Of a stretch of DNA of 56,686 nt, positions 30,430 through 39,400 are shown one piece after another. Positions within the stretch are counted from its first letter, which is position 1. Each line of letters starts with the position of its first letter. Below the pieces are notes generated by a model. It was not told where the DNA came from. It saw nothing but the letters and a program-made list of their open reading frames with translations, and ran no database searches. The DNA is from an uncultured Bacteroidales bacterium. Lineage in GTDB: Bacteria > Bacteroidota > Bacteroidia > Bacteroidales > Paludibacteraceae. The stretch spans positions 1-56,686 of the forward strand of contig CAMGMU010000004.1 of assembly GCA_946059305.1 (NCBI GenBank), written 5' to 3'. The translations under genes and the position numbers were made by a program.

Positions 30430-30476
30430 TTGACAGACGGGATTGGTCACATATTATCTGCGTCTGATATTGTCAA
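30430..30476. repeat. Interrupted inverted repeat next to the tandem repeats
   Basis: TTGACAGACG (30430-30439) can pair with CGTCTG (30461-30466) and TGTCAA (30471-30476), with a four-base bulge and a 21-base loop. A purine-rich A tract follows (30481-30498). It could be an end-of-transcript stem or the boundary of the repeat insertion; no gene is seen here. Confidence 0.35.
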
Positions 30477-30521
30477 CCTAAGAAAAAAAAAGAAAAAATC
30501 TGCTAAAACAATGGCAGAAAT

Positions 30522-30552
30522 TTGCAGGATTCAATTTTTTTTTGTAACTTTG
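30522..30552 (+). promoter_or_regulatory. Bacteroidales promoter facing the small unknown gene
   Basis: TTG at 30522-30524, 20 bases, then TAACTTTG at 30545-30552, with a T9 run in the spacer. Predicted start of transcription is near 30559. The leader to the likely ATG at 30792 is about 233 bases and contains two strong stems. Confidence 0.75.
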
Positions 30553-30575
30553 TAGCCGATTTTATAATGAAAGCC

Positions 30576-30676
30576 AATCGTTGCTCAAAACAACGATTTG
30601 TTCGACCATCGCACGTCCATCTAGCTTACATCTAGCTTACATGTACGTGCGCTGTAAGCTAGATGTAAGCTAGATG
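30576..30676 (+). ncRNA. Highly structured leader: two perfect hairpins with possible pseudoknot
   Basis: Stem A pairs AATCGTTG (30576-30583) with CAACGATT (30591-30598). Stem B is a perfect 24-bp inverted repeat (30618-30641 with 30653-30676), made of the 11-mer CATCTAGCTTA twice and its complement twice. The loop of B carries ACGTGCG (30645-30651), complementary to CGCACGT just before the stem (30610-30616), which allows a pseudoknot. A 22-codon frame from ATG 30567 ends at TAG 30635 inside the left arm. It could be a structured regulatory leader, a small RNA, or a mobile palindrome; I recognise no known family. Confidence 0.4.
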
Positions 30677-30791
30677 CGTTATGGATGCTCGGACAATCAT
30701 CATACAAAAACAACCCGCTGTCGGGATAAATCTTCCCTCTTGTTTCCACTCCCAGCAGCCCAAAACAACAGCGGAACAAGAGGCTATAATC

Positions 30792-31202
30792 ATGGGAAAA
30801 CTCAAATCAGCAGACAGCCAGCTTTTGCATAGCGGCCGCCCATCGCGCCAAGAGCGCACCTACACGCGAATTATCAAAAAGACCAACCAAGTGCAAACGG
30901 TTACCATTAAAAATCCCCGCAAGGCCATCTCCGCCAACCAGAAGCATTCTGCCAATGCATTCTCGTTGGTCATCTCTACACTCAGCCGTTGGATACGAGA
31001 AAATAAAGCTGCTAACAGCGCTGATTATCAAGAAGTTAAGGAGCTGTTCGATAGGCAAGACCGCTACTCATCACTCCGCGGCTTTATGCTCTCGAAAGGA
31101 ATGTACGAAGTGAGCGAAGATAAGCAGTCCGTCACGGTAGATATCCACGCCCGCACCATCTTCAAGACCGCATTCGGAATTGACAAAAAAGCCCCTCTCT
31201 AA
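30792..31202 (+). CDS. Unknown basic protein, 136 residues
   Basis: I do not recognise this protein. It starts MGKLKSADSQLLHSGRPSRQ, with AAGAGG about 10 bases upstream. The first 55 residues are strongly basic (RTYTRIIKKTNQVQTVTIKNPRK). A helical middle (ANAFSLVISTLSRWIRENK), YQEVKELFDRQDRYSSLRGFM, and a short strand-rich end (VTVDIHARTIFKTAFGI) follow. There is no signal peptide or membrane segment. The charge pattern would suit nucleic-acid binding, but that is a guess. The frame is open back to 30681, yet those residues look non-coding. A promoter and a strongly folded leader precede it, and a minisatellite follows 33 bases after the stop. Confidence 0.6.
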   Translation: MGKLKSADSQLLHSGRPSRQERTYTRIIKKTNQVQTVTIKNPRKAISANQKHSANAFSLVISTLSRWIRENKAANSADYQEVKELFDRQDRYSSLRGFMLSKGMYEVSEDKQSVTVDIHARTIFKTAFGIDKKAPL

Positions 31203-31235
31203 CTCCCGATTCTCAAAGCCTCTCCTATGCAGAAA

Positions 31236-31440
31236 GATAGCTGCAAAAGCAGGATAGCAGAAGAATGAAAGCACAGAGATAGCTGCAAAAGCAGAAAAAT
31301 AGAAGGATGAAAGCACAGAGATAGCTGCAAGAGCAGGAAAGCAGAAGGATGAAAGCACAGAGATAGCTGCAAAAGCAGGAAAGCAGAAGGATGAAAGCGC
31401 AGAGATAGCTGCAAGGGCAGGAAAGCAGAAGGATAGAAAT
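31236..31440. repeat. Minisatellite: five copies of a 42-bp unit
   Basis: Copies start with GATAGCTGCAAAAGCAGGAA at 31236, 31278, 31320, 31362 and 31404, spaced exactly 42 bases. Copies 1 and 2 are the most divergent. Because 42 is a multiple of three, all frames repeat. One plus frame reads EIAAKAGKQKDEST per unit but is closed by TAG in copies 1 and 2; the antisense frame gives a leucine/phenylalanine-rich repeat. I see no start signals for either. It directly follows the unknown gene and might have been part of a longer coding region once. Confidence 0.85.
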
Positions 31441-31464
31441 AAGATCAGGGGAACGTTATTATTC

Positions 31465-31526
31465 GGGGCTCGTGTGACGAGCCCCATGTGGATATTCGCG
31501 GATAATACACGCAGATGCTATCTGCG
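31465..31526. repeat. Two compact palindromes in the gap before tRNA-Glu
   Basis: GGGGCTCGT-GTG-ACGAGCCCC (31465-31485) is a perfect nine-pair stem with a three-base loop. CGCAGA-TGCTA-TCTGCG (31510-31526) follows. The first shares the core CGTGnGACG with the stem of the 58-bp tandem repeats, so both probably belong to one family of dispersed palindromes. Neither has a U-run, so I do not call them terminators. Confidence 0.5.
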
Positions 31527-31551
31527 GCCCCCAAAAAGACGGATAACGCGC

Positions 31552-31588
31552 AAAAAAAACACAGCCCCGTGCCGAGGCAGGAGCTGTG
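31552..31588 (-). terminator. Intrinsic terminator of tRNA-Glu
   Basis: On the minus strand CACAGC-TCCTGCC pairs with GGCACGG-GCTGTG around a short UC loop, with internal mismatches. It is followed directly by eight U (31559-31552). It begins 3 bases after the tRNA 3' end, which suits a single-gene tRNA unit. Confidence 0.75.
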
Positions 31589-31590
31589 GG

Positions 31591-31663
31591 TAGTGCTACG
31601 GGGATTCGAACCCCGGTTTACGGCGTGAGAGGCCGTTGTCCTAGACCCCTAGACGATAGCACC
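31591..31663 (-). tRNA. tRNA-Glu (anticodon CTC)
   Basis: The 73-base cloverleaf is complete on the minus strand. Acceptor GGTGCTA pairs with TAGCACT (first pair G-U). The D arm contains TCTAGGGGTCTAGGA. The anticodon stem ACGGC/GCCGT encloses the loop CTCTCAC, giving anticodon CTC for GAG codons. The T arm is CGGGG-TTCGAAT-CCCCG. CCA is not encoded. It has its own promoter and terminator. Glu-TTC can read both Glu codons by wobble, so the CTC isoacceptor is an extra that should speed GAG decoding. Confidence 0.93.
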
Positions 31664-31749
31664 ATAAATAAATCTATCAACAAACGCAAATGAGAAGCAA
31701 GCGAGCAACCAACGAGCGGCCATCAAGCGGCATTTCTCAATTGCGAGTG

Positions 31750-31780
31750 CAAAGGTACTGCTTTTTTTTGAATTGGCCAA
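31750..31780 (-). promoter_or_regulatory. Promoter of tRNA-Glu
   Basis: TTG (31780-31778), 20 bases with an A8 tract, then TACCTTTG (31757-31750) on the minus strand. The predicted start lies about 80 bases before the tRNA. This element and the pyrC promoter are nearly the same sequence, including AATTC followed by A8 and the GCA after the -7 box. Confidence 0.8.
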
Positions 31781-31858
31781 ATTTTTAAGCAAAAAAATGC
31801 AAAAAAACGTAAAAAAAGCGAAAATTCACGCGAAAATGCATAATTTTTCGCTTATTTT

Positions 31859-31889
31859 TTGGCGAAATGAGATTTTTTCAGTAACTTTG
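31859..31889 (+). promoter_or_regulatory. Promoter of nadE
   Basis: TTG at 31859-31861, 20 bases, TAACTTTG at 31882-31889. The predicted start near 31896 gives a leader of about 80 bases. It lies divergent from and about 80 bases beyond the tRNA-Glu promoter. Confidence 0.78.
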
Positions 31890-31890
31890 T

Positions 31891-31942
31891 CCCCAATTTG
31901 GGGCGCAAGCTCCGGAAGAACAATAAATGGAGCACAAGCTCC
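31891..31942 (+). promoter_or_regulatory. Palindromic nadE leader
   Basis: CCCCAA-T-TTGGGG (31891-31903) straddles the predicted transcription start. GCTCC (31909-31913), GGAGC (31929-31933) and GCTCC (31938-31942) then allow two exclusive stems, one with the loop ACAA. This may be a control element for NAD synthesis, but it matches no riboswitch I know. Confidence 0.35.
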
Positions 31943-31974
31943 GCTAAAAAAACTGGGATGAAAAGCCCGCTACC

Positions 31975-33876
31975 ATGCAAACAGACTTAGGATTCGTACG
32001 CGTGTGCGCAGCCGTGCCGCGCATGAAAGTGGCAGATGCCCACTACAACAAACAAGAAATCCTCATCCAAATTGATGAGGCAGTAAGCAAGGGAGCAGAA
32101 GTAGTCTGCTTCCCAGAATTGTGTATCACCGGCTACACGTGTGCGGACTTGTTTTTCCTCCAGCAACTGCAGCACAACACCCTTTGCGCGCTTGAGGAGA
32201 TATGCGAGTACACCCGCGAGAAACCGATTATCGTGATTGTAGGCGCTCCGCTGAAGGTGGATAACAACCTCTACAACTGTGCGTTTGTGATGACCGATGG
32301 TGAAGTACTTGGCGTCGTGCCCAAAGTGAACCTGCCCAATACGGGTGAGTTTTATGAGAAACGTTGGTTTACTCCCGGCCGCAATATCACCCTCCGCACG
32401 ATTGATATCTTCTCGGGCGATGTGCCGTTTGGCCCCGACCTGCTCTTCATGACGCCTCGTTTCAGCTTTGGCGTGGAACTCTGCGAAGACCTTTGGTCAC
32501 CCCTACCCCCTTCTACGCAACTCGCCATCCAAGGCGCTGAGATTATTTTCAACCTCTCGTCGAGCAACTGCATCACGGGTAAACATGCTTTCCGAAGAGA
32601 CATGATCACGCAGCAGTCGGCTCGCGTACATTGCGGCTATGTCTATACCTCCAGCGGCATTGGCGAGAGTACAACCGACCTCGTGTTCTCTGGTAGCACC
32701 TACATTGCCGAAAACGGCGACCTACTCGCCGAAGGCGAACGATTCCAGCAAGAATCGACCATGCTCCTGAGCGAAATCGACATCGAGCGTATCCGTACGC
32801 TCCGTCAGCGCAACACCAATTTCACCTCTGACCACCTGGGGCAATACCGCAAGATCTACCTCAACCCGCTCCGCTACACGGAGGAGACCGAGTTGCTATA
32901 CCGCCGGTTGGCCCGCAATCCGTTTCTTCCGGAGGGCGAAACGCGTTTGCAATACTGCTATGATGTGCTCAAGATTCAGACGTGCGGCTTAGCCAAACGT
33001 TGGGAGCATGCGCATGCACAAACGGTAGTGCTCGGCATCAGCGGCGGACTCGATTCCACCTTGGCCCTCCTGGCTGCCTGCCTCACGGCTGACATGATGG
33101 GCGTGAGCCGCAAACAGGTGATTGGCGTTACGATGCCAGGCTTTGGTACCTCTGATCGTACCCACTCCAATGCCGTAGAGCTCATGGACGAACTCGGCAT
33201 TACCCAATTTGATATCCCCATCCGAGATGCCGTTATTCAGCATTTCAAAGATATCGACCACGACATCAACATCCACGATATCACCTACGAAAACTCGCAA
33301 GCGCGCGAGCGTACGCAGATATTGATGGATATGGCCAACAAACACAACGGCATGGTGCTCGGCACCGGCGACCTCTCGGAGTTGGCGCTCGGTTGGGCCA
33401 CCTACAACGGCGACCAGATGAGCATGTACGGCCTCAACGCCGGCATCCCCAAGACGCTTGTAAAGGCAGTGGTTGCCTATGCTGCTGACGAGGTTTTTGG
33501 CGGACGAATCAGCGAGATTCTCCACGATGTGATCGACACGCCCGTATCGCCGGAACTTCTGCCCACCGACAGCGAAGGACAGATAGCACAAAAAACCGAA
33601 GATAAGGTCGGACCATACGAACTCCACGATTTCTTCATTTTCTACACTCTTCGCTATGGATTCACCCGCGAGAAAATTCTCTACATGGCCGAACGCACGT
33701 TTGAAGGCGACTATAGCCCAGAGACCATCAGTTTCTGGCTCGACACGTTCATGCGCCGATTCTATCAGCAGCAATACAAACGCAGTTGTATGCCCGATGG
33801 CCCGAAAGTGACATCCGTGGGCCTCTCGCCACGAGGAGACTGGCGTATGCCGTCGGATTCGGAGATTGTTTCGTAA
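31975..33876 (+). CDS. nadE: Glutamine-dependent NAD synthetase
   Basis: A 633-residue, two-domain enzyme that amidates nicotinic acid adenine dinucleotide to NAD. The N-terminal nitrilase-type glutaminase has the triad E48 ([10 protein letters not shown]), K117 (PKVNLPN) and C170 (GVELCEDLW). The C-terminal synthetase has the PP-loop [17 protein letters not shown] near residue 355 and [28 protein letters not shown]. The length is typical of the glutamine-dependent form with this long linker. The start is the ATG at 31975. A promoter lies 85 bases upstream; dsbD follows after 56 bases and may be cotranscribed. Confidence 0.97.
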   Translation: MQTDLGFVRVCAAVPRMKVADAHYNKQEILIQIDEAVSKGAEVVCFPELCITGYTCADLFFLQQLQHNTLCALEEICEYTREKPIIVIVGAPLKVDNNLYNCAFVMTDGEVLGVVPKVNLPNTGEFYEKRWFTPGRNITLRTIDIFSGDVPFGPDLLFMTPRFSFGVELCEDLWSPLPPSTQLAIQGAEIIFNLSSSNCITGKHAFRRDMITQQSARVHCGYVYTSSGIGESTTDLVFSGSTYIAENGDLLAEGERFQQESTMLLSEIDIERIRTLRQRNTNFTSDHLGQYRKIYLNPLRYTEETELLYRRLARNPFLPEGETRLQYCYDVLKIQTCGLAKRWEHAHAQTVVLGISGGLDSTLALLAACLTADMMGVSRKQVIGVTMPGFGTSDRTHSNAVELMDELGITQFDIPIRDAVIQHFKDIDHDINIHDITYENSQARERTQILMDMANKHNGMVLGTGDLSELALGWATYNGDQMSMYGLNAGIPKTLVKAVVAYAADEVFGGRISEILHDVIDTPVSPELLPTDSEGQIAQKTEDKVGPYELHDFFIFYTLRYGFTREKILYMAERTFEGDYSPETISFWLDTFMRRFYQQQYKRSCMPDGPKVTSVGLSPRGDWRMPSDSEIVS

Positions 33877-33932
33877 ATTAATAGAACACCGAATTTAAAA
33901 AATCAATTTATAATAAATATCTTACTCTCTTT

Positions 33933-35834
33933 ATGAGAAAATTTATCACTTGTTGCTTCCTTGCGCTCGCCACGTTGCTGTCAGCGCAAATCCTTGAGCC
34001 GATTCATTGGAAAGTGAGTGCCAAAGCCCTCACGGACTCCACTACGGACGTAATCATGACCGCCACCATCGATGAAGGTTGGCATCTTTACACGCAAGAC
34101 ATCCCCGATGGCGGACCTGTACCAACGCAGTTCAGCTATGGCGAACTGCCGCTCATCGGAAAAACGACCACCTCGGCGAAAGTGTATTCCGCTTACGATG
34201 AGAACTTCGAGATGGACCTCACGTTTTACGAAACCAAAGCTGTTTTCCATCAAACGGTTCTCACGCGAGGCGCCAAAGAGTTGACCGCAAGCGTTACTTT
34301 TATGGCGTGCAACGATCAGATGTGTCTTGCGCCTGCCACTGTGGAGAAGAAAGTGAACGTACCGGCTTTTGTAAGCGATAGCGATGACAAAGCGGCTGAA
34401 GCGGCAGCGGAGAAAACTGCCGAAGAATCGCAACTGGCTGATAATCCACAATCAAACGAAGAAGTAGTCAATCAAGTAGCTGAAGACCAACAACCAAGCG
34501 ATGAAGCAGTCAATCCATCCTCTAATGAGGTAGTCGGCTCCCTCGAATCGGGCGTGAGCTTATGGAAGATTTTCATCCTTGGTTTGCTCGGCGGTTTATT
34601 AGCCATCTTCACGCCTTGCGTTTGGCCGATTATCCCGATGACTGTTTCGTTCTTCTTGAAGCGCGCTGAGAAAGCTGAGAAAGAGAAGGGCATACAGGCT
34701 TCCAAGCAAGGCATCCGCGATGCCATTCTCTATGGTATAGCCATTATCATCATCTATGTGGGCTTGGGCTTGCTCGTTACGATTATCTTCGGTGCTTCAG
34801 CACTTAACAGTCTGAGTACCAGCGCCTTAGCCAACTTGATATTCTTCGCTATCCTTGTTATTTTTGCGCTTTCATTCTTCGGTCTCTTCGAAATTACCCT
34901 TCCAGCTTCGTGGAGCAACGCGATGAACAGCAAGTCGAGCAGCACGACTGGTTTCCTCTCTATTCTCTTCATGGCGTTCACCCTCGTTTTGGTGAGCTTC
35001 AGCTGTACGGGCCCGATTATCGGCACGCTATTGGTGGAGGCTGCGAGCGGCAACTCGTGGGTAGCACCCGCTATCGGCATGTTCGGCTTTGCTTTTGCTT
35101 TGGCATTGCCTTTCTCACTCTTTGCGATGTTCCCGAGCGCACTCAAGAAAATGCCGAAATCCGGAGGATGGATGCACAGCTTTAAGGTGATTCTCGCCTT
35201 CATCGAGCTCGCCCTTTCGCTGAAATTCCTCTCGGTAGCCGACATGGCTTACGGATGGGGTATTCTACCGAGATGGCTCTTCCTTCTGCTCTGGATCATC
35301 ATCTTCTTCGCGATGGGCGTGTTCCTCGTATGGAAGATTTGGGAAGTAAACAAAGTGCGTATGGCGCTTCGCATCATCCTTATTGCCCTCTCTTGGGGCT
35401 TCACCGCTTACCTTATTCCTGGCCTTTGGGGCGCTCCCGTAAAAGCCGTTTCTGCTTTTGCTCCGCCTATGCCGATTGAAGACCGCGAGGTGTTCTACGA
35501 TTACGAAGAAGGCTTAGCATACGCCAAGCAGGAAGGCAAACCCGTTTTGCTCGATTTCACGGGATACGGATGCGTCAACTGCCGAAAGATGGAGGCTTAT
35601 GTGCTCTCCGATGAAACGGTGAAAGAACGACTGAAAGCATATGTGCTCATTGAGCTGTACGTAGATGATAAGAACGATGGCATCGGCGAGAAAAACTCCA
35701 AAATCCAACGAGAGATTTATGGTGCTAATGCACAGCCGTATTACATTCAGCTTGATAAAAACGGACAGAAAATTTCGCAGCCATATGCCTTCTCTATCGA
35801 TCCGCAAGAATTCCTCGATTGGCTGCAATATTAA
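33933..35834 (+). CDS. Thiol:disulfide interchange protein, DsbD family
   Basis: A 633-residue membrane protein that should carry reducing power from cytoplasmic thioredoxin to the periplasm. Signal peptide [19 protein letters not shown]. The N-terminal DsbD-alpha-like domain has a C-NDQM-C pair near residue 128. A long acidic linker (about 150-210, rich in E, N and Q) follows. The membrane domain has conserved Cys in [12 protein letters not shown] and [11 protein letters not shown] with eight or so helices. The C-terminal thioredoxin-like domain has CVNC in [14 protein letters not shown]. All three redox pairs are present. No own promoter is seen. A strong inverted repeat follows 60 bases after the stop. 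Confidence 0.93.
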   Translation: MRKFITCCFLALATLLSAQILEPIHWKVSAKALTDSTTDVIMTATIDEGWHLYTQDIPDGGPVPTQFSYGELPLIGKTTTSAKVYSAYDENFEMDLTFYETKAVFHQTVLTRGAKELTASVTFMACNDQMCLAPATVEKKVNVPAFVSDSDDKAAEAAAEKTAEESQLADNPQSNEEVVNQVAEDQQPSDEAVNPSSNEVVGSLESGVSLWKIFILGLLGGLLAIFTPCVWPIIPMTVSFFLKRAEKAEKEKGIQASKQGIRDAILYGIAIIIIYVGLGLLVTIIFGASALNSLSTSALANLIFFAILVIFALSFFGLFEITLPASWSNAMNSKSSSTTGFLSILFMAFTLVLVSFSCTGPIIGTLLVEAASGNSWVAPAIGMFGFAFALALPFSLFAMFPSALKKMPKSGGWMHSFKVILAFIELALSLKFLSVADMAYGWGILPRWLFLLLWIIIFFAMGVFLVWKIWEVNKVRMALRIILIALSWGFTAYLIPGLWGAPVKAVSAFAPPMPIEDREVFYDYEEGLAYAKQEGKPVLLDFTGYGCVNCRKMEAYVLSDETVKERLKAYVLIELYVDDKNDGIGEKNSKIQREIYGANAQPYYIQLDKNGQKISQPYAFSIDPQEFLDWLQY

Positions 35835-35897
35835 GTAAGTTGATTTTGATTTTTTTGGATAAAAGAATCACATAGTTATTCCTAACATTAACAAGCT

Positions 35898-35925
35898 CGA
35901 CCTCTTTCCTATCGGAAGGAGGTCG
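35898..35925 (+). promoter_or_regulatory. Hairpin that hides the thioesterase Shine-Dalgarno
   Basis: CGACCTCTTTCC (35898-35909) pairs with GGAAGGAGGTCG (35914-35925) around TATC: 12 pairs with one G-U. The right arm contains AAGGAGG, the best Shine-Dalgarno in the neighbourhood, lying 5-17 bases before the possible starts (GTG 35927, TTG 35930, ATG 35939). There is no U-run, so it is less likely a terminator. Sequestration of this kind is used by RNA thermometers and translational repressors. Confidence 0.5.
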
Positions 35926-35938
35926 GGTGTTGAAAAAT

Positions 35939-36448
35939 ATGAGAAAAATCAGTAATCCTTGGCTGGGAAATCCAGCGTATGACTGCTTCGGATGCTGCCC
36001 CGACAATCCACAAGGCGCGCACATGCGCTTTTACGAAGAAGGCGACGATATCGTATCGGTTTGGCAACCGAATCAACATTTTCAATCGTGGATCAACACC
36101 CTCCACGGTGGCATTCAAGCCACTCTGCTCGATGAGATATGCGGGTGGGTTATTTTCCATAAGATGCAAACGGCAGGCGTAACAGCCAAGATGGAAATAC
36201 GTTATCGCAAGCCAGTTGACACGCGACAACCTTATATAGTATTGCGCGCGCGCATACAGGAGAAAAAGCGCAACATCGTCATCGTGAAGGGCGAAATTTG
36301 GAGTGCAGAGGATGAGCTGTTGGCAGAGTGCGAATGCACGTATTTCACTTTCTCGCAGAAAGAGGCAGAAGAGAAAATGGGCTTCCTACCAAGCTCCTTA
36401 TCCGACGAAGAAACGTCGCTTGAGGATATCAAAAAGCAATGCAAATAA
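35939..36448 (+). CDS. PaaI-type hotdog thioesterase
   Basis: A 169-residue cytoplasmic protein of the hotdog superfamily, likely an acyl-CoA or related thioesterase. The signature FQSWINTLHGGIQATLLDEICGWVIF (about residues 45-70) includes the HGG loop and the catalytic acidic residue region. ITAKMEIRYRKPV-like strands and a C-terminal acidic tail follow. I report the ATG at 35939 (MRKISNPWLGNPAYDCFGC), but GTG 35927 or TTG 35930 lie at better spacing from AAGGAGG and would add MLKN. Its end overlaps the mfd start by 10 bases, so the two are translationally coupled. Confidence 0.85.
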   Translation: MRKISNPWLGNPAYDCFGCCPDNPQGAHMRFYEEGDDIVSVWQPNQHFQSWINTLHGGIQATLLDEICGWVIFHKMQTAGVTAKMEIRYRKPVDTRQPYIVLRARIQEKKRNIVIVKGEIWSAEDELLAECECTYFTFSQKEAEEKMGFLPSSLSDEETSLEDIKKQCK

Positions 36449-39400
36449 ACGACATTTTTCAGTTGTATGAGCAGCATCCGGGCATTGATGCTCTGGCAAG
36501 TATGCTCAAGAAGAAAAAAGGCGAGAATAGACTTCTTGCCCGCGATTGCTGCGGCAGTATGCCTGCTTTGGTACTCAGCGTTTTAAGCCGAAAGCTGCAT
36601 CGAGATATCGTTTTTATTCTTGAAAATCAAGAAGAAGCATCTTACCTGCAGCACGATTTGGCCGTTATTCTTGGCGACGAACAAGCCTCCAAAGGTGCTT
36701 GCCATAGTTACCTCTTTCCCACTACGCATCGCATTCGGCAGAAAGGCTCAGATGAGAGTTACACCATCCAACGTACCGAAGTGCTGTCGAGGCTGAAAAG
36801 CGGTGAACAAGCTGAGCGAGAACCGATTATCATCACCACATACCCCGATGCGCTGATGGAAGAGGTGGCTTCGCAAGAGGAGCTTATGACCAACAGCCTT
36901 GTGCTCAATTGTGGGCAGACCATGAGCGAAGTGGCACTCGGCAAGCAACTCATCGAACTCGGTTTCGAGCGTGTGGATTTCGTATATGAGCCTGGTCAAT
37001 ATGCCATCAGAGGCGGCATTGTGGATATCTATTCGTTTGCGTATGAACTGCCGTTTCGTCTCGATTTTTTCGGCGATGAGATTGATAGTATCCGCACTTT
37101 CGACATCGAGACGCAGCTCAGTCAGCAGAAGGTGATGACGGCTGAAGTGGTAGGGGTCAAAGTGAGCAAAGGCAGCACCAAACAAGCCACACTCATGGAT
37201 TACCTCCTTGCGAACACCCTCTTCGCCGCAAAAGATTTTAATTTCGCTCTGAAAACCATCGATGGCATGGGCTACAGCCAAATGGTGCAACAGATTGAGC
37301 AACATGACGCACTGGAGTTTGCGCAACATTCGTATTGGAAATCACATGCGATAGTCAATTTTGAAAGCAAACCGCAGCCCGTTTTCCGAAAGAATTTCGA
37401 CCTGCTTTTCGAGGAGATTTCCACCAAGCGCGATGCCGAATACACGGTGTATATCCTCTCTGACAGCCGCAAGCAAACCGACCGCCTCGGTGCCATTTTG
37501 GATACATTCAAGGAGATGAACACGCTCGAAGATGCGCTTGATGATAGCCGCAAAGACCGCATTTTCTCTGCCGTTTACCCCACCTTGCACGAAGGTTTCG
37601 TTGACCATAAGCTGAAAGCGTGCTGCTTTACAGACCACCAAATTTTTGAGCGGTATCACAAAGTAGAGCAACGGCCTGACACCGCTCGAAAAGGTAAGGT
37701 ATTGCTTACGCTCAAGGAGCTCAACCAGCTGCAAGTGGGCGATTATGTGGTGCATGTGGATCATGGTATCGGTAAGTTTGGCGGCCTTGTAAAAACGACC
37801 GTCAATGGCAAGCTGCAAGAATTGATTAAGTTGCAATACAAAGGCGGTGAGATTTTTGTGAGCATTCATTCGCTCCATCGCATTTCCAAATACAAAGGCA
37901 AAGAAGGCGGCGAGCCGACTCTCTCCAAGCTCGGCAGCGGGCAGTGGGAGCGACTCAAAGAGCGCACCAAGGAGAAGGTGAAGGATATCGCGCGTGACCT
38001 TATTAAATTATATGCCGCGCGCAAGGCTGAGAAAGGGTTTGCATTCTCAGCCGATAGTTACATGCAGCACGAACTCGAAGCCTCATTTCTTTACGAAGAC
38101 ACCCCCGACCAAGCGAAGGCCACCATCGACCTCAAACACGATATGGAGAGCCCCATGCCGATGGATAGACTCATCTGCGGCGATGTAGGATTCGGCAAGA
38201 CGGAGATAGCAATGCGAGCTGCGTTTAAGGCGGCTTGCGACAACAAACAGACGGCTGTGCTCGTACCGACTACCGTGTTAGCGCTACAGCATTACAACTC
38301 CTTTCGCGAGCGATTTAAAAATTTTCCTGTGAGGGTTGAATACCTCAGTCGCGCAAAGACAGCCAAGCAGACGAAAGACATTCTCGCTGACCTCGAAAAC
38401 GGCAAGATTGATATCTTGATTGGTACGCATAAGCTCGTAGGTAAGTCCGTTAAATGGAAAGATTTGGGATTGCTCATTATCGATGAAGAGCAGAAATTTG
38501 GTGTGGCCGTGAAGGAGAAACTCAAGACGCTCAAAGTGAATATCGACACCCTCACACTAACCGCCACTCCTATTCCTCGAACGCTCCAATTTTCGCTTCT
38601 TGGGGCGCGCGATTTGTCGGTTATGACTACTCCTCCCGCTAATCGCTACCCCATTCAGACGATGGTCATCAACCCCACTGACGAGGATATTCTGCAAGAA
38701 GCTATTCGGCAAGAGATGAGCCGTGGTGGGCAGGTGTTTTTCATCCACAACCGCGTCAGCACGCTCGATATGGTGGTGCATCAGATAGAGCGACTCTGCC
38801 CCGAAGCACGCATCGTAAAAGCCCACGGGCAGATGCCCACAGAGGAGGTAGAGCGCGTGTTAACCGACTTTATCAACTACGATTACGATGTGCTCGTTGC
38901 TACAAGCATCATCGAAAATGGAGTGGATATTCCCAACGCCAACACCATCATTATCAGTGGAGCACAGCATTTCGGACTCAGCGATTTGCACCAGATGCGC
39001 GGACGCGTGGGCAGATCAAACAAGAAAGCCTACTGCTATTTGATTGCGCCTTCGAGCGAGTTGCTCACCCCCGAAGCACGACGCCGATTAAATGCGCTTG
39101 AGACGTTTGCCGACCTCGGCAGCGGTTTTCACCTCGCGATGCAGGATCTGGACATCCGTGGAGCGGGCAATATGCTGGGTGCAGAGCAGTCGGGCTTCAT
39201 CGCTGACTTGGGTTATGAAACCTACCAAAAGATTCTCAACGAAGCCGTGATGGAACTCAAAGAAGACGAATTTTCTGAGCTGTTCGATGACAATCTCAAC
39301 TCCTCTCGCGGTGAGAAAAACTACGTGCAGGATTCGCAGCTGGAGACCGACCTCGAGATTGGCTTTCCCACCACTTACGTGGAGAATATTTCCGAGCGTA

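Noticed and set aside
30177-30467. Open frame across the 58-bp repeats
   Set aside because: The frame merely follows a palindromic tandem repeat; the peptide is Cys/Arg-rich noise and has no ribosome site.
31071-31487. Minus-strand frame with Leu/Phe repeats
   Set aside because: Generated by the 42-bp minisatellite and antisense to the unknown gene; no start signals.
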